64,000 nt of DNA, from positions 39,498-103,497 of the forward strand of contig NZ_REEZ01000016.1 of assembly GCF_003990445.1 (NCBI RefSeq), written 5' to 3'. The translations under genes and the position numbers were made by a program. Numbering within the stretch: position 1 is the stretch's first letter; every line of letters starts with the position of its first letter. Below the pieces are notes generated by a model that was given only the letters and a program-made list of their open reading frames with translations, was not told where the DNA came from and made no database searches. Positions 17,729 to 24,034 of the stretch are shown here, piece by piece. This DNA comes from Pararhodobacter zhoushanensis. Its GTDB lineage: Bacteria; Pseudomonadota; Alphaproteobacteria; Rhodobacterales; Rhodobacteraceae.

Positions 17729-17838
17729 GCCGGGCCCTCCGGCCGATAGCTCGGCAGAGCAATGGTGCTGCCGCCGTCCACGGGAGAACAAACGGCGACA
17801 GCGATCCGCGCGGAGAGGAGGTCGCGCGAATAGGTCAT
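17725..17838 (-). CDS. 37-aa coupled micro-ORF
   Basis: Starts at an ATG overlapping the previous stop (ATGA at 17835-17838) and ends in a TGA overlapping the next ATG. It encodes MTYSRDLLSARIAVAVCSPV and 17 more residues. The chain of couplings makes translation plausible; function unknown. Confidence 0.5.
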   Translation of the reverse strand: MTYSRDLLSARIAVAVCSPVDGGSTIALPSYRPEGPA

Positions 17839-18275
17839 ACGGCGCCCCCTCGAACGCCCATCTTTGTCTTAAGCGCAGCCATCGCATCACCGGTCAGTCG
17901 ATGCACGTCGTCGAGCTCGGCATAGGCGCGGGCAATGGCCTGCGGGTCTTCGGGCGCAGCCTCATAGGCTGCGAGTGCAGTCACACCCTCGGTGGCCTCG
18001 CGCAGCATGTCGAGATGGCAGGCCAGCCCGGACTTCATCGGAAGCCCGGACAACTCGCGCGACCGCATGTTCGAGAACGGGTAGCGTCGCGTGGCGTTTT
18101 CGAGAGCACAAACCCACGAGTAAGGAGGTTCGGAGTTGCCATTCTGAATGCGCGACAGGCTGGCCGAAGATACCGAATGCCCGACAGCCGCCTCGATCGC
18201 TGCCATCGCGGCTGGCTGGCCGCCTGCGGCTTTGACCAGCTCATCAAACATATGGGCGCGAAGGTGCAGGGTCAT
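17835..18275 (-). CDS. Phage HTH regulator of the early operon
   Basis: A 146-residue protein whose N-terminal half looks like an XRE/CII-type helix-turn-helix (FDELVKAAGGQPAAMAAIEA, then SSASLSRIQNGN). The C-terminal half is helical (MLREATEGVTALAAYEAAPE). It is the second gene of the leftward early operon, where lambda places cII. ATG 18275 is chosen because upstream extension runs into the Cro-like gene in an unlikely frame; an AAGGA lies 12-13 nt upstream. A CII-like or operon-control role is inferred. Confidence 0.65.
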   Translation of the reverse strand: MTLHLRAHMFDELVKAAGGQPAAMAAIEAAVGHSVSSASLSRIQNGNSEPPYSWVCALENATRRYPFSNMRSRELSGLPMKSGLACHLDMLREATEGVTALAAYEAAPEDPQAIARAYAELDDVHRLTGDAMAALKTKMGVRGGAV

Positions 18276-18348
18276 TGAAAACGGTTTTCCTTGTTGATGG
18301 CCGATAAAGACGGATCTTGCGTTCAGGAAGGGAGGTGCTCGGATGGCA

Positions 18349-18549
18349 TCAGGAAGCGGCACGGAGCGGGGGATTTTCCCGCATGTAGGCTCGAACACGG
18401 TCACCGGTCTCAAAGCGAGGGCTGGATTTACCGTCTTTCCAGTCTCGCCACTGGCCGTGGTTTGCGCCGATTGCCAGCTTCAAGAGCCTTTGAGGCGAGG
18501 TGCCACACTGCGCACAGTAGGCTTCGATGTCTGAGATGAGCTGTTCCAT
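18349..18549 (-). CDS. Cro-like HTH protein, first gene of leftward operon
   Basis: A 66-residue protein with a compact HTH (AQCGTSPQRLLKLAIGANHG, QWRDWKDGKSSPRF), transcribed leftward from the control region shared with the S24 repressor. Size, place and divergent arrangement are those of a Cro analogue. The start ATG lies just downstream of an operator at 18562-18577, so the repressor should silence it in the integrated state. Confidence 0.7.
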   Translation of the reverse strand: MEQLISDIEAYCAQCGTSPQRLLKLAIGANHGQWRDWKDGKSSPRFETGDRVRAYMRENPPLRAAS

Positions 18550-18561
18550 AGAGGTCTTTAT

Positions 18562-18577
18562 GGGGGATTATTCCCCC
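18562..18577. promoter_or_regulatory. Left operator inside the leftward early promoter
   Basis: GGGGGATTATTCCCCC, five-G and five-C arms around an A/T centre. On the minus strand it overlaps a candidate promoter: TTGCGT as -35 and CATAAA or CCATAA as -10 about 17 nt later, immediately before the Cro-like gene. A weaker copy (AGGGGAAATCACCTCC) lies at 18586-18601. The same motif recurs at the right control region, so one repressor should control both. Confidence 0.7.
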
Positions 18578-18602
18578 GGTACGCAAGGGGAAATCACCTC
18601 CA

Positions 18603-18636
18603 TTACACGAGCGCCGCTTGAGGGTATATTTCCCCT
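18603..18636 (+). promoter_or_regulatory. Repressor maintenance promoter with operator over -10
   Basis: TTACAC (18603-18608) and TATATT (18625-18630) are separated by 16 nt. The -10 lies inside an operator-like AGGGTATATTTCCCCT (18621-18636). The expected transcription start (about 18637) coincides with the repressor ATG at 18638, implying a leaderless message and autoregulation. Confidence 0.6.
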
Positions 18637-18637
18637 C

Positions 18638-19273
18638 ATGGAAAAGCCCTTCAAGGATGCCCTGGAGTTTGCGATCGAGACGACCAAGCGGTCGCTTCGC
18701 AGTGTCGCTATCGATGCCGGGGTGTCATACGATCAGCTGAAGAGCCTCATGCAGGGCAAGGCTAAGTCGACGAATTTCGACGACGGCGTGAAAGTGGCCG
18801 CTGCCTTCGGCGTGTCGGTAGAGGATTTTCTTGCGGGCAATCTGACATTCGCAGGCCCTACCGTTGCGGTGGCAGGCTGTGTCGGGGCGGGCGCGTCTGT
18901 CGAGCTTGTTGATGCCTATGACAAGGGCGACGGATTATATCACGTAAGAACGCCCGAGGGTGTTAGTCCGCGCGGCATCGTTGCAGTAGAGGTGGCGGGC
19001 GATAGCATGTCCCCGGTCTACCAGCCTGGCACGGTCTTGTTCTACAGCCGTGATGTTGTTGGTGTCCCTACTGAGGCCATTGGCAAGATCTGCATCTGCG
19101 AAGACGAATCTGGCAAGGCATGGGTGAAGGTTGTGCGAGTGGGCCGCGAGGAGGGCACGTTCAGCATGATTTCCCTGAACCCCGAGGCAGGCAACATTCA
19201 TGGTGTACGCCTCAAGTGGGCGGCGCCGGTTAAGTTCAGCTTGCCGCCGGAATATGTGCAAAAGATTGAGTGA
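18638..19273 (+). CDS. CI-like S24 self-cleaving phage repressor
   Basis: A 211-residue lysogeny repressor. The N-terminal HTH (about 18-65, RSVAIDAGVSYDQLKSLMQG) binds DNA; the C-terminal LexA/S24 peptidase domain has Ser123 in VAGDSMSP and a Lys in the WVKVVRVG strand, with candidate Ala-Gly cleavage sites near 79-85 (VAGCVGAG). This predicts SOS induction through RecA. ATG 18638 is favoured: the domain begins there and a promoter is placed for a leaderless start, while the alternative ATG at 18560 would run through the operators. Its targets are the five G-run/C-run operators on both sides. Confidence 0.88.
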   Translation: MEKPFKDALEFAIETTKRSLRSVAIDAGVSYDQLKSLMQGKAKSTNFDDGVKVAAAFGVSVEDFLAGNLTFAGPTVAVAGCVGAGASVELVDAYDKGDGLYHVRTPEGVSPRGIVAVEVAGDSMSPVYQPGTVLFYSRDVVGVPTEAIGKICICEDESGKAWVKVVRVGREEGTFSMISLNPEAGNIHGVRLKWAAPVKFSLPPEYVQKIE

Positions 19274-19335
19274 CCTTTTTCGAGCTCGTGTGGGCCGCCG
19301 CTGGCGGAAAGTCTGCTGAACTCAATGATGACGCA

Positions 19336-19361
19336 CCCCGCCTAGAGCGGGGCTTTTCTTT
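19336..19361 (+). terminator. Rho-independent terminator of the repressor gene
   Basis: Stem CCCCGC / GCGGGG with a five-base loop, followed by CTTTTCTTT. It separates the repressor transcript from the rightward operon whose promoter lies 85 nt further on. Confidence 0.8.
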
Positions 19362-19420
19362 GCGCTGCCAGGGCGCGCCTGCGTGCCTTGGTGCTTAGCG
19401 GCGGCTCGGCTGCTGAATCC

Positions 19421-19473
19421 GGGGGAATTATCCCCCATATTCTATTGACGGGGGAAAATTCCCCCTATACGTT
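19421..19473 (+). promoter_or_regulatory. Rightward early promoter with two operators
   Basis: GGGGGAATTATCCCCC at 19421-19436 and GGGGGAAAATTCCCCC at 19450-19465, centres 29 bp apart. A -35 TTGACG (19445-19450) leads into the second operator and a -10 such as TATACG (19466-19471) or TACGTT (19468-19473) follows it. Repressor bound here would directly block the integrase operon. Confidence 0.75.
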
Positions 19474-19508
19474 CGCTCCCATACTCGAAGGCATCGAAGG
19501 GAGAGACC

Positions 19509-19793
19509 ATGGACACCATCATCGACCGCCTCGGCCCGGTATCGCCCATGCGCACGGATCTTCCTGCGCGCATGTCACAGCATCGGCCGGGTCAGGTCAC
19601 ATGGCCGGAGCCTCTGCTTGGGCGCAGCTGCGCCCAGTGCGCGCATCTTACCCCGGAGAAGCCCCGCAAGGACGGCACCCTGCGCGGGCGCTGCGCGAAG
19701 GTCATGACGCACCAAAACGTGCAGGGGGTGGCGTTCAGCTTCGCCGACGCCGTGGCATGCCCGCAGTTCTACGCAGCGGGGCCAGCACGATGA
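19509..19793 (+). CDS. Hypothetical phage protein with Cys cluster
   Basis: A 94-residue protein, first gene of the rightward operon, with a GGGAGAG ribosome site just upstream of the ATG. The C-terminal half has four cysteines (CAQCAHLTP, RGRCAKV, AVACPQF) that could bind a metal. No family recognised. Its stop overlaps the next ATG (ATGA). Confidence 0.7.
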   Translation: MDTIIDRLGPVSPMRTDLPARMSQHRPGQVTWPEPLLGRSCAQCAHLTPEKPRKDGTLRGRCAKVMTHQNVQGVAFSFADAVACPQFYAAGPAR

Positions 19794-19942
19794 CCTTTCG
19801 CCCTGACAGCGCCGACCGGCCAGAATGGCAGGCTCTGGCGATCAACATCCTCGTTGGTGTTGCGATCGGCGGGGCGGCGGGGTGGTTCTATCTCGCAATG
19901 ACCGCCCAGCGCGTCGCGGCTCTTCTGGTTATTGCGCAATGA
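19790..19942 (+). CDS. Small single-pass membrane protein
   Basis: A 50-residue protein with one hydrophobic helix (INILVGVAIGGAAGWFYLAM). It is coupled at both ends by ATGA overlaps. Possibly a superinfection-exclusion type peptide given its place in the lysogeny-side operon, but this is speculation. Confidence 0.55.
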   Translation: MTFRPDSADRPEWQALAINILVGVAIGGAAGWFYLAMTAQRVAALLVIAQ

Positions 19943-20280
19943 CGCGGCACCCGTCCGAGGTCAGCTTGCGCCCGACGCCCAGCGCGCTGCGTTACCTCTG
20001 GCGCTGGGCGCAAGAGAAGAGCGCGTTCGCCAAGACGGCTGGCCGGGCCTTCCCGAAGCTCGATCTTCTGCCGATGGGGCTGGCCGGGCAACCCGGGAGC
20101 CACGTTGAGCTGCGCCACTGGAATGGCGACCGCATGTTGCGCGTCTGGATCGACTACCAGGCTCCGGGCTGCTGGGCGTTGGTTGTCCGGCTCGAGCGCC
20201 CGCTGTCGCGACAGAACGATCAAACCACCCTGAACATCCCGCGTGCCGTGGCGCGTCTGGCGATGGCCGAAAAAGGATGA
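19939..20280 (+). CDS. Hypothetical 113-aa phage protein
   Basis: Starts MTRHPSEVSLRPTPSALRYL and continues with a beta-rich region (HVELRHWNGDRMLRVWIDYQ, WALVVRLERPLS). No known motif. Both junctions are ATGA overlaps, supporting this start over the longer in-frame reading that begins in the previous gene. Confidence 0.65.
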   Translation: MTRHPSEVSLRPTPSALRYLWRWAQEKSAFAKTAGRAFPKLDLLPMGLAGQPGSHVELRHWNGDRMLRVWIDYQAPGCWALVVRLERPLSRQNDQTTLNIPRAVARLAMAEKG

Positions 20281-20363
20281 CCACTGTGAGCACCACCCGT
20301 TCCGTTCCGCTAACCGCCACCGCCGCCCAGCGCCTCGCGCGCTGGACGCCGAGCTTTGAGTGA
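20277..20363 (+). CDS. 28-aa coupled micro-ORF
   Basis: ATG overlaps the preceding TGA (ATGA). Encodes MTTVSTTRSVPLTATAAQRL plus eight residues, ending RWTPSFE. Only the coupling supports it; function unknown. Confidence 0.4.
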   Translation: MTTVSTTRSVPLTATAAQRLARWTPSFE

Positions 20364-20398
20364 GGGGGCCGGTGGCCCGCCCAGCGGATGAGGCCCCT

Positions 20399-20509
20399 AT
20401 GATCGTTCGAGGCCTCCACCTCGCCCTAAAGCGCCTGCTCTGCCGCCATCAGTGGGAGCGGATCGGCGATCACACCGAATGCGTCAAATGCGGAAGGACC
20501 CAGAAATGA
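20399..20509 (+). CDS. 36-aa zinc-ribbon-like micro-protein
   Basis: Encodes a peptide with the pattern C-R-H-Q-W then H-T-E-C-V-K-C-G-R, similar in layout to the tiny DUF1660-type phage proteins (Cys, His-x-Trp, then Cys-x-x-Cys). The Cys/His spacing suggests one metal site. Its stop overlaps the next ATG (ATGA). An upstream in-frame GTG overlapping the 28-aa gene stop is an alternative start. Confidence 0.55.
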   Translation: MIVRGLHLALKRLLCRHQWERIGDHTECVKCGRTQK

Positions 20510-20673
20510 GCATGCGAGCCATCATCACAGTCGCCGCCATGCGAGAGGCCATTCAGGCCGCAAAGGAAGGTCTGAAAGTAGAGGTCAAGCCTGACGGTAC
20601 GCTCATCATTGCGCCGGTTGCATTTGAGCGCGATGCTGGTGATGAGTTCGACCTCGTGAGCATGAAGCGATGA
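20506..20673 (+). CDS. 55-aa protein, excisionase-position gene
   Basis: A 55-residue protein (MSMRAIITVAAMREAIQAAK, then VEVKPDGTLIIAPV) directly before the integrase and coupled to it by ATGA. The helix plus beta hairpin is compatible with a small DNA-binding directionality factor, but the sequence is not a recognisable Xis. Position is the only functional hint. Confidence 0.6.
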   Translation: MSMRAIITVAAMREAIQAAKEGLKVEVKPDGTLIIAPVAFERDAGDEFDLVSMKR

Positions 20674-21650
20674 AGCGCGAACTGCCGAAATTCGTCTATC
20701 CCAAAGGGAAGCGGGGCTACCTGTATTTCTGCCGCGGGAAGACGACCCAGCGAATTCAGGCCGACTTTGGCACGCCCGAGTTCTGGGCCGAGTATGCTAT
20801 AGCTCTGAAGGGCAGGGCGCCCGTCCGGCCCGGGAAGACATTCACCGCGCTGATCGAGAGCTACAAACGGAGCAACCGGTTCAGCCGCCTCGCGCCTCGC
20901 ACAAAGGCTGACTATGACAAGGTCCTGACGTTCATCGTGGATCGGATAGGCGGGCTGGATCCGGCAAAGATGCAGCGCCGCAGCGTCATCGCCTATCGGG
21001 ATGAGAACGCGGGGGCCGTCCGCTTTGCAAACTACCTGGTGCAGATCCTGCGTATCCTTTTTGAACACGCGCACGACATCGGCTGGAGGAATGACAACCC
21101 GGCGAAGGGCGTCTCCCTGCTCAAATCGACGGCCGCACCGCGCGAGCCGTGGCCAGCTGATCTCGTCGAAGCGTTCCGCGCGAAAGCGACAGGCCCAGCG
21201 CTTTTGATATTCGAACTGTGCCTGGGCACAGGCCAGCGGATCAGTGACGTGCTTCGGATGCGCTGGAACGACATCGAGGCAGGCGGGGTCAACGTCACCC
21301 AGGGCAAGACCGGTGCGCGTTTATGGGTGCCGCTCACGCCTCAACTGCGCGCCGTGCTGGCCGTGACTGCAAAGGACGGTCTCACCATCGTCACGACGCG
21401 GGGCGGGCGGATGATGTCCTACAAGACCGCGCAGGGCCATGTGATGCGGGTTCGATTGCAGATCGGCGGGGAAGGGCACGACATCCACGGCTTGAGGCAC
21501 ACGGCGGCATCGGAGTTGGCGCGCCTCGGGTGCAGTGACGAGCTGATCCAGTCGGTCACTGGCCATTCCAGCGCCAGGATGGTTGCTCACTACGCGGGCG
21601 CAGCGCGGCAGAAGGCCCGAGCCAAAGAGGCGCAGGAGAGGCGGGAATGA
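20670..21650 (+). CDS. Tyrosine-family phage integrase
   Basis: A 326-residue site-specific recombinase. The catalytic residues are visible: R190 (GTGQRISD), K213 (QGKTGA), H273-x-x-R276 (HGLRHTA), H299 (TGHSS) and nucleophile Y308 (VAHYAG). The N-terminal part has an arm-binding-like segment and a core-binding SAM-like domain (about 58-145). It is the last gene of the repressed rightward operon, so its expression follows induction. The closest candidate target is the tRNA-Leu gene 116 nt downstream, but the orientation is not the usual one. Confidence 0.93.
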   Translation: MKRELPKFVYPKGKRGYLYFCRGKTTQRIQADFGTPEFWAEYAIALKGRAPVRPGKTFTALIESYKRSNRFSRLAPRTKADYDKVLTFIVDRIGGLDPAKMQRRSVIAYRDENAGAVRFANYLVQILRILFEHAHDIGWRNDNPAKGVSLLKSTAAPREPWPADLVEAFRAKATGPALLIFELCLGTGQRISDVLRMRWNDIEAGGVNVTQGKTGARLWVPLTPQLRAVLAVTAKDGLTIVTTRGGRMMSYKTAQGHVMRVRLQIGGEGHDIHGLRHTAASELARLGCSDELIQSVTGHSSARMVAHYAGAARQKARAKEAQERRE

Positions 21651-21693
21651 TATTTGTTGGGGCATGGAACAGAACAGGACCGGAACGAGAACC

Positions 21694-21716
21694 TTGAAAC
21701 GGTCGTTGAAACGGTC
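21694..21716. repeat. Tandem direct repeat near the element end
   Basis: TTGAAACGGTC occurs at 21694-21704 and 21706-21716, twelve bases apart, between integrase and tRNA-Leu. Such short direct repeats can be integrase arm sites, but no third copy or core site was found. Confidence 0.4.
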
Positions 21717-21766
21717 CTGCCGAGCCCTTGCGCCCAACGCCCCAACGTGCTGAAAACGTTAGCAGT

Positions 21767-21852
21767 GGCCGCTTGCTGGAATGGTAGACAGACCGGACTT
21801 AAAATCCGTTGCTCGTATGAGCGTGTGGGTTCGAGTCCCACAGCGGCTACCA
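21767..21852 (+). tRNA. tRNA-Leu(UAA)
   Basis: An 86-nt class II tRNA. The anticodon TAA lies at 21800-21802 in the loop CTTAAAA; the long variable arm pairs GCTC with GAGC; the T arm is GTGGG-TTCGAGT-CCCAC; discriminator A and encoded CCA end at 21852. The acceptor stem pairs GGCCGCT with AGCGGCT, giving a G-U first pair, which is a little odd and could mark a recombination scar at the 5' end. It lies just outside the phage-like element. Confidence 0.93.
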
Positions 21853-21870
21853 CCTGGACTCTTTCGCATT

Positions 21871-21896
21871 GTAACACGTTGATTTGCCGGTGTTAC
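21871..21896. other. Short inverted repeat after the tRNA
   Basis: GTAACAC and GTGTTAC separated by 12 nt. It may help end the tRNA transcript or be an integrase-related site. The stretch from here to the next gene (22012) has no other visible element. Confidence 0.3.
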
Positions 21897-22011
21897 GTTT
21901 GGCGTGGGTCAGGTTAGGCGCTCATCGCTGCGTTTCATGCCGGTTTCAGCAACGCCAGCACCCGCCGCGCTGCGGCGAAGGGCGGGGGTGTCGCTTGCCG
22001 ACTGGCGGGTC

Positions 22012-22839
22012 TCAGGGTGCGCCGGGGACATCGCCGGGCAGGTCGCCGCGCCCGGCATGGCGCAGCAGCCACAGGGCGTAAAGCCCGTTCGGCACCACCA
22101 CGATCAGCGGCAGGATCATCAGTGAAAACAGCGCCGGCTCGCCGTCCTTGCCCTGCTGGCGCAGCGCGAGTTCCAGCGAGAACGCACCGAAATTCCACAA
22201 CAGATGATATATCACGGCAGGCCAGATCGAGCCTCGGCGCAACCGCATGGCCAGCAGCAGAAGGCCGGTCGATATGGCGGCGACGGATTGCACGGCGGCG
22301 GGGCGGAAGTCACCGATCTCCAGCCCGTTGCCCATATGGATCAGGCCAAACACCCCGCTGGTCAGCAGCATCGCGGGCCAGATCCGCAGCCGACGCCGAA
22401 GGGCCGGGAACAGGATGCCGCGAAACATCAGCTCTTCGGACACCGCAATCCAGACCATGAGGGCAAACAGACCGATCAGCTGCGTCACGGGAGGGGTGCC
22501 GACCCAGACGACCAGCGCGCCAAAACCGGGCAGATAGAGCCACGGCAACCACATGATCCGCTGCGTGCCGGGTCTGGGCAAGCCCAGCGCCAGATCCGAC
22601 CAGCGAAACGCCAGCAGGCACAGCACCAGAAAGCCGGTGGCGAGCGCTTGCGGCACCGGCGCCTGAGCGATCGGGCCAAAGGTGCCCGGCAGGAATCCCA
22701 GCGAGGAAAGCGCCAGCCAGACCGCGAAGACCACCAGCGCACCAACCAGCCCCAGCGGCCTGCGCGGACGGCCGGTGCCCTGCCATGCGGACGTGTGCGG
22801 CGGTTGCAACTCTGGTTGTGGTTCGGGCGCGTCGGTCAC
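22012..22839 (-). CDS. CPBP-family intramembrane metalloprotease
   Basis: A 275-residue multi-pass membrane protein. The CPBP/Abi signature is present: SEELMFRG (motif 1 with the Glu pair), FGLIHMG (motif 2 with His) and a late His in VIYHLLWNFG. At least six hydrophobic helices are seen. Family members cleave prenylated or other membrane substrates; many act in bacteriocin or stress biology. It begins with GTG overlapping the DUF3237 stop. Substrate unknown. Confidence 0.88.
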   Translation of the reverse strand: MTDAPEPQPELQPPHTSAWQGTGRPRRPLGLVGALVVFAVWLALSSLGFLPGTFGPIAQAPVPQALATGFLVLCLLAFRWSDLALGLPRPGTQRIMWLPWLYLPGFGALVVWVGTPPVTQLIGLFALMVWIAVSEELMFRGILFPALRRRLRIWPAMLLTSGVFGLIHMGNGLEIGDFRPAAVQSVAAISTGLLLLAMRLRRGSIWPAVIYHLLWNFGAFSLELALRQQGKDGEPALFSLMILPLIVVVPNGLYALWLLRHAGRGDLPGDVPGAP

Positions 22840-23318
22840 GCCGGTTCGACCAGCCAGACGTTGATCTTCACCGCACCACGGTCAGGGGGCAGACTGTTCA
22901 TCGAGCCGACAAACACCCGGCGGTTCAGCCAGTCCCAACGGCCCCTGGGCGCGGTGATCCTGACATGCGAGAGCGCATAGCGGCCGTTCGGGGTGGGATC
23001 GTCGATGGTCACGCGGTTCTCGATATGCAGCACGGTGCCATCGTCGACCTGCATCTCGTAAATCGCCTCCAACTCCTTGACCCCGTCGGCGCGCAGCAAT
23101 TGGCGGTCCGCGCCGCCGGACAGGACAGTGCCGCTAAGGGTCTCGAACCCCGCGGCGCCACGAAAGAGCCCGCCAATGATGGGCACGATGAACCGTTCGC
23201 CATAGGGGCCAATGCCCAGATCCTGCTTGGGCTGGCAGGTCACGACCGCCTCCCACAGCAGGCGCGTTTGCGGGGCGGGCGCGGGATTGGCGCGCAGAAG
23301 GCTGTCAAAATCGTCCAT
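22836..23318 (-). CDS. DUF3237-family protein
   Basis: A 160-residue soluble protein with the DUF3237 pattern (GPYGERFIVPIIGGLFRG, QLLRADGV, then LEAIYEMQVDDGTVLHIENR in part). Function is not established. It lies between the TetR gene and the CPBP protease on the same strand, with a GTGA overlap to the latter, and so may be TetR-controlled. Confidence 0.82.
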   Translation of the reverse strand: MDDFDSLLRANPAPAPQTRLLWEAVVTCQPKQDLGIGPYGERFIVPIIGGLFRGAAGFETLSGTVLSGGADRQLLRADGVKELEAIYEMQVDDGTVLHIENRVTIDDPTPNGRYALSHVRITAPRGRWDWLNRRVFVGSMNSLPPDRGAVKINVWLVEPA

Positions 23319-23359
23319 AAACCTCTCCAGATCGCGCGCATCCTGCGGCGCGGGCCCCG

Positions 23360-23944
23360 TCAGCGCAAGGGGGGCAGGACGAGGGTCAGCGCCTGATCGG
23401 TCAGCGCCTCAAGGTCCAGCGCGCCGCCCGGCTTGTACCAGAAACTTGTCCAGGCGAGCGCCCCGTGCAGGAACTGCCGCAGCATCGTGGGGTCCAGTGT
23501 CGTGAGACCCGCAGTCTGCGCGTCGGTCAGCACCTGCTGCCATAGCGCGAAATAGGCGCTGCGCCCGTCCAGCAGCACGGCACGCCGCGCCTCGGACAGC
23601 GCGCGCCATTCGTGGAACAGAACCCCCGTGGCATCGGCGGCAGGGCCGTGCAGGTAGCGCAGCTCGACGCTGATCAGCGCGCGCAGGCGGGTTTGCGGGT
23701 CGCTCGCGCTGGCCAGTTCGGCGCGCAGGGCGTCGTGCATGGCGCTGATGACGCGTTCCATGACGGCAAAGAGCATGTCCTCCTTGCTTTTGACATGGTG
23801 GAACAAGCTGCCCGACAGGATGCCGACCTCGGCCCCGATCTCGCGCACGGTGGTGGCGGCAAACCCCTGGCGGTGAAACAGCCGCGCGGCGGCAGAGAGC
23901 AGCCGGTCACGGGGTTTTTCGGGATCGAAGAGGGGCGGGGTCAT
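23360..23944 (-). CDS. TetR-family regulator of the acyl-CoA cluster
   Basis: A 194-residue repressor. The N-terminal HTH is canonical (AARLFHRQGFAATTVREIGA, then VGILSGSLFHHVKSKEDML). The C-terminal helical ligand domain ends in a hydrophobic segment. It is divergent from the BKACE/carboxylase operon with a 24-bp dyad in between, so it likely responds to an acyl-CoA or related ligand and represses both directions. Confidence 0.9.
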   Translation of the reverse strand: MTPPLFDPEKPRDRLLSAAARLFHRQGFAATTVREIGAEVGILSGSLFHHVKSKEDMLFAVMERVISAMHDALRAELASASDPQTRLRALISVELRYLHGPAADATGVLFHEWRALSEARRAVLLDGRSAYFALWQQVLTDAQTAGLTTLDPTMLRQFLHGALAWTSFWYKPGGALDLEALTDQALTLVLPPLR

Positions 23945-23973
23945 GGAACGTGTCTACGCCGTGACGTGGCGGA

Positions 23974-23997
23974 AAACAACCAAGCGCTTGCTTGTTT
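23974..23997. promoter_or_regulatory. 24-bp dyad, candidate TetR operator
   Basis: Twelve-base half-sites centred on CAAGC|GCTTG, extending outward as AAACAAC and CTTGTTT; only one mismatched pair in 24 bp. Located 30 nt from the TetR start and 38 nt from the BKACE start, so one bound dimer could block both promoters. Confidence 0.7.
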
Positions 23998-24034
23998 TTG
24001 CGGGCTTGTTAGGCTGGGACGCAGGGAGAGGCCC

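Noticed and set aside
20670-21650. XerC/D rather than phage integrase
   Set aside because: The gene ends a repressor-controlled phage operon, and a clear XerD is present at 37698-38633.
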